Of a DNA stretch of 64,000 nucleotides, positions 57,158-64,000 are shown piece by piece. Source of the DNA: Coleophoma eucalyptorum (taxonomy: Eukaryota; Ascomycota; Leotiomycetes; Helotiales; Dermateaceae); contig JALRME010000008.1 of NCBI GenBank assembly GCA_026120035.1, forward strand, positions 310,001 to 374,000, in the 5' to 3' direction. Each line of letters starts with the position of its first letter. Positions within the stretch are counted from its first letter, which is position 1. The position numbers and the translations under genes are program-made. The notes below the pieces were generated by a model that was not told the origin of the DNA, did no database searches, and saw nothing but the letters and a program-made list of their open reading frames with translations.

Positions 57158-58192
57158 ATGTCTTCTACGGATTTTTCCCAGCTCCAGATGAGCATTCCTA
57201 TATTCTTATCGGATGTAGGAATTGCTGCATTAGCATTTGGCACCACTCATGTCTTGTATAAAGCTACAAAACGTGTTTTTACGGCTCGGTTGTCGACATG
57301 GGATCAGGTCAAGCCATCTACTCAGAATCGCATGGCGTGTGAGCTTGCACTTCTCCCTTCAAGACTTGCTATGGGAATCTGCTGCGCACCGATCATCCTG
57401 GGTGCATTCACACCTGTAACGAACTGGCAACAATTAGACACCTACAGAGCTATTTGGGCATGGTAAGTGGCGTAATATGCCAAGCTTTTAGTTGAGAATG
57501 AAAACTAACTTTCCTCCAGTGCAATAATGGCCGGAAGCTACTGCTACGACCTTACCATCGAGCGCGCGGATGTTCTCTCACTAATTCATCATTGCTTTGG
57601 TCCTGCAATGCTTATGTGGATTCGCATACAATTCTCCAGCTTTACGACGGCTGATGCACCCATGATTCGTCTACTCATATCTTTCGTATTTTTCGGAGCC
57701 ACCATGGGAGGTACCTTTACGACTTGCATTCTGACGCTTCTCAACCTCCTCAAGCCGCATCTCTCTAAGAATGTCTTGCATACATCTATCTCTGTCTTGG
57801 TTTGGGCTTTGTTCATCAACACTTTTATTGCAACAACCTTTGGAAGCATGTACATGGCAACTTGGGAAGTGCCCTTATTTGGGTACTGGGGATATTATGG
57901 ACTTATCCCTATGGCACTCTCGGGGTTCGAGTACTATTTGCAGTGGAGATGGGCATTCAAATTCCAGACTATTTACGATCGTCTGCGTCTGGGTATTGGA
58001 AAAACGGAGTCCATCGCAGAGGCAAAGAAGACAGCTGCACCTGAAGCTGCCGTTAAGGGGATCGGCGCAACGATGAAGGACAAGTATTTCTATCTGAAAT
58101 GCTTACTTGGGTGCTGGATGGTTTCATATGTTGGGTTGTATCTTCGCGTGCTCCAGTTTGCAGTCAGAGATGTCAGACTCATTATGGCATAA
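57158..58192 (+). CDS. Polytopic membrane protein, TLC-like, function unknown
   Basis: Exons 57158..57462 and 57520..58192 agree in phase; 325 residues. I count about seven hydrophobic spans. Polar residues cluster at the membrane border in YDLTIERADVLSLIHHC (Asp, Glu-Arg, Asp, His-His), and later comes SGFEYYLQWRWAFKF. A D..R.D...HH pattern between spans recalls TLC (TRAM-LAG1-CLN8) proteins, but the full LAG1 motif is missing, so the family is unsettled. The C-terminal segment is Lys/Ala-rich (GKTESIAEAKKTAA) before a last span. It shares a promoter with the acyltransferase gene and is followed by the PEP mutase-like gene. It could be an enzyme of the pathway or a helper protein; I cannot tell. 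Confidence 0.78.
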
Positions 58193-59046
58193 TTCTGAAG
58201 ACAAGCTTTTGCATTCCTTTCTTGGAGTGGCCGGAAGCATTTTAATTAGAGTTCCTGTAGCTTAGTCCTAGATGAGCAATAATATCAAGCCTTTACTCAA
58301 AAAGTTATGATTTCTGGGAACCAAATATTGCATTAGTAGTTACCACATTGCCTTTTTTGTTTCGTAAATGAACATATTTCATAGTTGGACATACCAACAC
58401 CACTCTTCTCCTAGTTTGCGAATTAGTGGCCTCTACAACAAACTCTGTGAAACTGCTTCGTAAGATTCGCATGGGTTACGTATTGCCATCCACTGGGTCG
58501 CGACTATTGCCTTCAAACAAGCATGTGGTAAGCACCCATAGCCATCCCGTAAGCGAGGAAGCAGGTTCGCACGGTAGGGAAACCTAGCAAACCTTATCCC
58601 GTAACGGCTCCACAGTAAGCTAATGCTGACATTATGCGAGATCTCCACATCACATAATTATTCCCCAGGCATTAAACTCAGTATCGTTGATCTTAATGAA
58701 TGAGGGCATAGACAGCACCAGCAATGATGACAGATTGGCTGATCATTTGAGGACTGGCAAGAAAGTGATGACTGTAAGTGCATGTTTACGAGACTCTGAT
58801 CACAACACTATTAGTGGTTTTGAGATGACTTGACTCAAATGCATAATAAACAATACGAGCAGGGACATTATGCTGATCATCAAAGTTGGAATACTTCGGA
58901 CAGTCCATATAAACACATGTGATTGGACGGTGGTGGTATCGCCTGATTGGGACATCAGTAGAAATATATAGAAGTACTATCACTTCAATTCATAGTCGTG
59001 TAGTTCTTGATTATCCTTAGTATCGTGCCCCATTATAACTGCCATC
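58193..59046. other. Intergenic region, nothing supportable
   Basis: About 850 bases upstream of the PEP mutase-like gene. Short frames only. The last 200 bases form its likely promoter. Confidence 0.4.
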
Positions 59047-60281
59047 ATGCTTCGAGAAAGACTACACGTGCGCCGTGAACAGTTTACTGGCTATTTCCAC
59101 AGCTCATCGTCAACTCCTGCGCTCAACACCAATAACAAAGATACGGCTTCCTCCCAGACACCTCAGGTGCGCGAACCATACCTTTGGAGTGCGAAAAAAC
59201 CATGCTGCGAAGCACCTTTATCTCCAGAATTAAGTCCGGTTCAAACGCCTCAGCCGCAAATGGCGACACCTCTGCCGGCGACAACCAGACTAAGAAACCT
59301 AATTCAAAACTCGGAGAAGATTATCGTATGTCCTGGAGTGTATGATGGTTTATCAGCACGGATTGCGCTATCAGTAGGATTTGATGCGATGTATATGGTA
59401 CGCCGACCTCATTCCAGTCAATACTGCGCTGGCTCATCACTAATTGCTATTCCACAGACTGGAGCTGGCACAACTGCATCAAGACTTGGTATGGCAGACT
59501 TGGGAATTGCACAGTTACATGATATGCGCACAAATGCGGAGATGATTGCCAATCTCTCGCCTGACGGCCCGCCACTTATCGCAGACATGGACACTGGATA
59601 TGGTGGTATGTTAAGACTTATGTTCGCTCATTACTTTAGGCTAAGCAGCAGTTTTTAGGACCAATAATTATAGCTCGAGCTGTGCAACAGTATATCCTCG
59701 CCGGAGTGGCTGGTTATCATATCGAAGACCAAGTACTCCAAAAGAGATGCGGCCATCTCTCCGGAAAAGAGGTTGTGAGTTCGGATGAGTTCTTACTTCG
59801 GGTCCAAGCTGCCAAAGGAGCCGCTGAGCGCCTACATTCGGATATCGTACTTATCGCCAGGACGGATGCTTTACAGTCGCGCGGATACGACGAGTGCATT
59901 TCGAGGCTGAGGCGAGCTCGAGATGCTGGCGCCGATATGGGCATCCTGGAGGGTTTTGTGACTAAAGCGCAGGCCGCACAAGCCGTCAAAGACCTTGCTC
60001 CGTGGCCACTTTGCCTAAACAGTGTGGAAAATGGTGTCAGCCCAGTAATCACAGCAGCGGAAGCTCAACAAATGGGCTTTCGGGTGATGATCTTTAGTTT
60101 CGCGGGCTTGTTTCCTGCATACACAGCAATCAAGGCAACCTTTGAGTGGCTGAAGACTGAGGGAGTTACGGGAACGGGAAGTGACGTTACGCCCAAGACT
60201 ATATTTCGCGTCTGTGGACTGGAAGACGCGATGGAAATTGATAAAGATGCTGGTGGATCAGCTTTTTCTAAGGGAGTCTGA
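59047..60281 (+). CDS. PEP mutase/isocitrate lyase family enzyme
   Basis: Exons 59047..59397, 59458..59605 and 59659..60281 agree in phase; 373 residues. The catalytic domain starts near residue 75 (TRLRNLIQNSEKIIVCPGVY) and shows the barrel landmarks TGAGTTASRLGMADLG, LIADMDTGYGG (metal site) and GYHIEDQVLQKRCGHLSGKE. The KRCGH loop (about 195-199) carries the catalytic cysteine of C-C lyases of this superfamily (isocitrate lyase, methylisocitrate lyase, dimethylmalate lyase, oxaloacetase) rather than a true phosphonomutase loop. So cleavage or hydrolysis of a small branched dicarboxylate is the best guess. The N-terminal 70 residues are Arg/Ser-rich, perhaps a mitochondrial signal; a start at about 59257 would remove them. 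Confidence 0.88.
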
Positions 60282-60906
60282 AAAGACTGTTGCACTTGAA
60301 ATGTATATTTACTTCCGGGTCGGTGTGGCTTTTGGGCGTTTACGGTGGTAGCTTCTCTAAGATTCAAATTTATACGCCCCTTGAGTCTAACATTGGAAAT
60401 TGATTCTGTGTGGCTAGAGATCTACGATCTGTGTTTTGTGGAACTTGTACTTCGGTCAATGGTCAAATATACCAATAGTTAGGTGCGAAGGGTCTTCACG
60501 CCTTTCTTACCCAATCACTACTTACAGATAGTTTCTGATCATTAATTAGCGAATTAATGATATTAGAATGGTATCACAATGTGTAATTCAGGTATCAAAA
60601 AATATCTATGGACACCACGTGATATCTGAATTAAAACAGAGACTTTCGCACAATGCACTTTTGACTATTTACACTTTGCTCCAATCAAAGTAGGCTGAAC
60701 ATCCAGAGCCATATCTCTGGGCCGATAATTCGTGTCAAATGTGTTTGTATCATGCCCGGAGTGTCCCTTTCATTGGCCATTATTGGTCACGAGAATAGCG
60801 TTTGTCTAAATAGCATCTCGTCAGAAATTTGGCCAAGTAGCATTCAAATCTACACATGCCTGCTGAGAAAACGCCCTTCTACCTGCCACGTGACACATAT
60901 CTTGAC
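60282..60906. other. Gap between converging genes
   Basis: About 620 AT-rich bases; no gene seen. A CACGTG-containing CCACGTGACAC lies at about 60886, just past the end of the secreted-protein gene. Confidence 0.4.
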
Positions 60907-61515
60907 CTAATATAAAGTACAGTCTCCAAGACCAAGAACAGTATGTGGTGGTGCGATGTTCCCCGAAAATGGGATCTGGACTAAGACGGTATCTTCCCCG
61001 CTTGGAAACTCAGTATAATGACCTCTAAGAGACGACACATCCAACGTGTCTGCAGCGATGAGTAATGAAGATTTCAATGTCGCAGGAGATATATATGTCG
61101 TTATAACTTCGTCTTTCGTGGTTGAAGATGCTTTTACCCTTGCTAGTTGTGCTTTATTCAAGTTACTGAGCGGAGCTGGAGCAGTAATTCGTATAAGGCC
61201 ATTCAGGATTATCGTAAGTTGGACAGAGGGAGCCCAGGCCTGACCAGGGGTTGTACGAGGTGCGATGACAGACCAGTCTGCTGTTGTTGTGTTCCCCAGC
61301 ATGTAGTTGATAGCTGAATGCGCTTCAACAGGGACGGAATCGAGGCTCCAGCATTCGAGTCGGGAAGAGCCATTTGCTGATGAAATAGCTGTGATGTTAA
61401 AACGCGCTGCTGCCGCAGGTTGTGCATGAAAAAGTGAAGAAATGAACATAAGATAGTATGAGACGGTATACGTGAACTGAGAAAGAACATGCATCATGAC
61501 TGCCAAAAAAGTCAC
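60907..61515 (-). CDS. Hypothetical secreted protein
   Basis: A single frame of 202 residues. The N-terminus MTFLAVMMHVLSQFTYTVSY, then hydrophobic to AQPAAAA, is a signal peptide; a start at the Met pair (about 61497) gives a more usual signal length. The mature part has ARFNITAISSANGSSRLECW, many Ser/Thr, two Cys (LECW near the start and GDCTLY at the very end, possibly one disulfide) and SGEDTVLVQIPFSG near the C-terminus. It has a regular alternation of hydrophobic residues like a beta-barrel or cupin fold, but I do not recognise a named family. No catalytic motif seen. Confidence 0.7.
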   Translation of the reverse strand: MTFLAVMMHVLSQFTYTVSYYLMFISSLFHAQPAAAARFNITAISSANGSSRLECWSLDSVPVEAHSAINYMLGNTTTADWSVIAPRTTPGQAWAPSVQLTIILNGLIRITAPAPLSNLNKAQLARVKASSTTKDEVITTYISPATLKSSLLIAADTLDVSSLRGHYTEFPSGEDTVLVQIPFSGNIAPPHTVLGLGDCTLY

Positions 61516-62526
61516 TGGGTAATTTTTATCGCGAAATATGTAGTTGTCGTTTGTAATTAAGTACTTCTGTAAAGGAGGGCTGCTGTGCTTATGGGGAAAG
61601 AAAACAAGACTAGAAATGGGACCATCAACAACAAGCCAACTTAATATCCAATCGTTTAAGATGCACCTCCTGGAGTGATATTACCACCTGAAAGAGTTTG
61701 AAACCATTCGCCAATCCAGATCTGAGGTGTCAATTGAAGACGCATATGATAGATCTTCCGGCAGCCACCACGCGTGCTTTTCCAATGCAGTCATCACGGC
61801 CGAGTTCTGCATTCTAGTCTTAGCATTCTGCACCAATTACACTGCGCACGTACCTAAGCTTGACTCCTAGCTCTGCTATTCTGCAGTCATGATTAACCCG
61901 CTCTCAAGTTGCATCTGGCATCGCAGGTTTTTCGGGCCTTAGCGGAAGCATTGATTACTCTTTCGGGATGTATGTCCTGCCTTCTTTGCTGTCTGTTGCG
62001 AAGCCGCACCACCTTCAGCACCACCAATGCTGTAAAACCGGCATTCGCCATGTCGTAAATATCACGCAGTACTTGCATGCAATAGTGGTAGGATAGCTCG
62101 GGCTATTCTGATCGTGAAAATATTTGTTATCGGACGGACTGGTAATTTACAAATCTCTTTGATGATTATCCAAAAGACGTTGTAGTCTTTCTAGGCGACA
62201 GTTATTTTTGGCGGTCTGTCTCTAATCATGGGCTTGGTTTAATATATGGAAAAAGCGGTCTCATTAGTACACGTAATTAAACAGTCAGCCAGAGCCTAAC
62301 AACTATATTACAAGATGAAGTTGAGATGAAAATATCAAGGCTTGATATTGCCCAGAAGATTCTCATCATCAAGTAGATATGTACGTAGTTTATTATTGTG
62401 TTAAGTTCTGGGTATATTTGCAGTAATAGATCTTGAGACAATTCAATTGAGACTTTCAAAATCGTCCGATTAATTTGTCTAGGGGAGCATCAGTTGACTG
62501 TAACAGATTCCAACCTGTTTAATCGC
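61516..62526. other. Intergenic region, nothing supportable
   Basis: About 1 kb of AT-rich sequence between two minus-strand genes. It carries the promoter of the secreted-protein gene (TATA-like TTTTTATCG near 61525) and the 3' end of the hydrolase gene. Confidence 0.4.
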
Positions 62527-63842
62527 TTAAATCAAAAGGACCCTCCCCCCCATGAATAGAATACCGAGGATCGCAATCACTATGCCACACATTATGTAGT
62601 ATTGTAAATGTTGTTGTCTTTGAACTTCAGCTAGACAGCGCGTCTTCTTCGATGTTGCATCATTATGACGACGTCGAGGGCGTCGTGCTGCAATTCTCCT
62701 TCTTCTGTATTCTCTAAAATCTCCATTGAGTCTCGTCGACGTATCTGATCTCCGTCGGAAATTGGTGGAGGGTTCTGGTACTTGAGTAAGTATGCGTGGC
62801 AATGAGAGTAGTGAAATTTCTGGCTGTGGATAATTCCGCACCGGTGCAGTAGAAGTCCTCGGGAGGACTTTCACTGCATTCGCAGCATACCGCCGAAGGA
62901 CTGCCAATACCCGTTCGTAATCATTGTCGTGGTAGGCGTACTTAACCAGTTCTGAATGTGTCCGGTTCATAGGTTGAATGTTGTAAGCGTCGTTCTCCCA
63001 AGGTCGACTGTGCCCAGCAGAAAAGCTATCAACGATAATAGCGCTAGGGCCATTCATAGACCACTTTGTACCCTCCTGAGTATCTAGTATTAGTATAAAC
63101 TCACAAGTGGACGGTAGATAATTCAATGTCAGAGTTTTGGAAACGCACCATAACAGCTGTGGGAGATTGCATCGTCTCGTAGTAACAAGTTATATCAGAA
63201 GATCCTTCATAATTAAATGCGTGCAGGAACTCATTGTTCTGTTGTCTCAAGATGTGTGAGACCTTAGAAAGCGAATAGCAAAAGGAAAGATTCGATTGTC
63301 CTTGAACCATAGGCATGAGAGATTCAATTGCCATGCCTTGACTTGGAACACCGAAGAACAACCCTCCGTAGATATTGTTGAGAACAGATACCCCTATTTG
63401 TGATGAGCGGCACATTTGTATTATAGCCTGGTGTTGTCAGTTATATTATCTTCAGCCTTCAATACAACGCCTACCTGTTTCACAATCAAACCTCCCAAAC
63501 TATGAGCAATAAAGACTATTGGCTTGAGACTCCTACTACTTTGCTGTGGTAGATTAGATAGAATGAGCACAAAAGGACTTGTTCAACACTTGCCTCATGC
63601 CGATCGTGCAAAGTTTCAAGATTTGACACCAGGGTTGCCCCTAGCGACACAATATCCTGAAATGATTCACTGCCATGCAACTGTGTATCGTACCCATATA
63701 TCATAATTCGAGCGTTCGGGAGGTCAAATGGCAGTGAGTCGCAGAGCCACATATGTGTACCGCCTCTCTGCTTGAAGGATCCAAAGGCATGTCCGCCTAA
63801 TCCTGAAATTGCAATAATGCTGATTAATGTCAGTGAAGTCAT
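62527..63842 (-). CDS. SesB-like alpha/beta hydrolase with C-terminal anchor
   Basis: Exons 63842..63579, 63475-63522, 63427..63149 and 63075..62527 agree in phase; 379 residues. It begins with IIAISGLGGHAFGSF, then WLCDSLPFDLPNARIMIYGY and, across intron 1, PIVFIAHSLGG with the nucleophile Ser of a lipase/esterase elbow. YETMQSPTAVM joins EGTKWSMNGPSAIIVDSFSA, typical of the SesB/SERAC1-like hydrolases that often form the N-terminal effector of fungal NLRs. Here there is no NACHT domain. An Arg-rich stretch (about 300-345) leads instead to a single hydrophobic span at the C-terminus (YYIMCGIVIAILGILFMGG). The 5' end is uncertain: an exon further upstream, up to the window edge, is possible. 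Confidence 0.72.
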
Positions 63843-64000
63843 CTTATTGTACGTAAATTAGGGTAGCTACCCACTCTATTTCGTGTTTTGAGCGGTCATC
63901 GAAGGACTTTAGTAGCGTAAGCCCTTGAAAGTGTGTGTCTATAGTGATCAAGGATGTATGTCTAAGTCCGCTGTCCTGGATATGGTTGAGACCAAACCTA

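Noticed and set aside
57158..58192. Calling the membrane protein a UbiA- or Pyr4-type terpene cyclase
   Set aside because: No NDxxD/DxxxD motifs and no convincing Pyr4 pattern; left as TLC-like, unknown.
58433..58648. Possible RNA gene or coding relic near 58.5 kb
   Set aside because: I could not fold a tRNA cloverleaf or find a family-like frame.
59047..60281. Calling the lyase-family enzyme a true PEP phosphonomutase (phosphonate pathway)
   Set aside because: The KRCGH loop with its Cys matches C-C lyases of the superfamily, and no phosphonopyruvate decarboxylase gene is nearby.
52000..61000. Search for the TOXE tox-box (ATCTCNCGNA) in the bANK group
   Set aside because: By eye I found only near matches, for example ATCTCTCGCC at about 59551 inside a coding exon; no convincing promoter site, so none is claimed.

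Overview
This is a stretch of filamentous ascomycete (Pezizomycotina) nuclear genome. Genes carry short introns of about 46-120 bases (mostly 50-75) with GT...AG ends and CTNAC-like branch sites. The gene families are typical of these fungi: Zn2Cys6 regulators, MFS transporters, P450s, NmrA-like proteins, NACHT/ankyrin NLRs, rhodopsin-like membrane proteins and bANK regulators. Spacing is loose, with AT-rich gene deserts. The style suggests Leotiomycetes, but nothing I can see proves the class. Exon joins below were worked out by hand from frame, splice signals and family resemblance, and their phases were checked for consistency.

Layout. (1) 0.1-8.5 kb: an EutQ-like cupin, an MFS exporter, a PhyH dioxygenase divergent from a P450, and a Zn2Cys6/Fungal_trans_2 regulator with an unusually non-basic zinc loop. 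This looks like a small metabolic cluster. (2) 9.2-13.6 kb: a graveyard on the minus strand. It holds a RelA_SpoT-NACHT-ankyrin NLR broken by three nonsense codons and a frameshift, a copied 207-bp piece of the NmrA gene that lies 12 kb away, a second NLR fragment, and a decayed arylsulfotransferase. (3) 14.3-19.1 kb: an intact secreted sulfatase convergent with a large Zn2Cys6 regulator. (4) 19.6-23.8 kb: a decayed MFS gene and an intact eight-exon ACS-family (allantoate permease-like) MFS gene. (5) 24.1-29.8 kb: two divergent NmrA-like genes and a Zn2Cys6 regulator whose C-terminus is cut by a 13-bp tandem duplication. (6) 29.8-37.6 kb: mostly desert, with one secreted alpha-carbonic anhydrase. 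(7) 37.6-43.6 kb: a rhodopsin-like seven-TM protein, an oxalyl/acyl-CoA ligase and a divergent fatty acid elongase. (8) 46.0-60.3 kb: a possible metabolite cluster. It has a bANK (TOXE-type basic region plus ankyrin) regulator, a tiny Lys-rich protein, a DUF7702-like membrane protein, a DHA2-type MFS, a P450, a BAHD-like acyltransferase divergent from an unusual polytopic membrane protein, and a PEP mutase/isocitrate lyase family enzyme. No PKS, NRPS or canonical terpene synthase is visible. (9) 60.9-63.8 kb: a secreted protein and a SesB-like alpha/beta hydrolase with a C-terminal membrane anchor.

Most notable are the mosaic NLR locus, where a paralogous fragment lets one infer the ancestral codons at the premature stops, and the bANK-associated gene group that has tailoring enzymes and transport but no recognised backbone enzyme.
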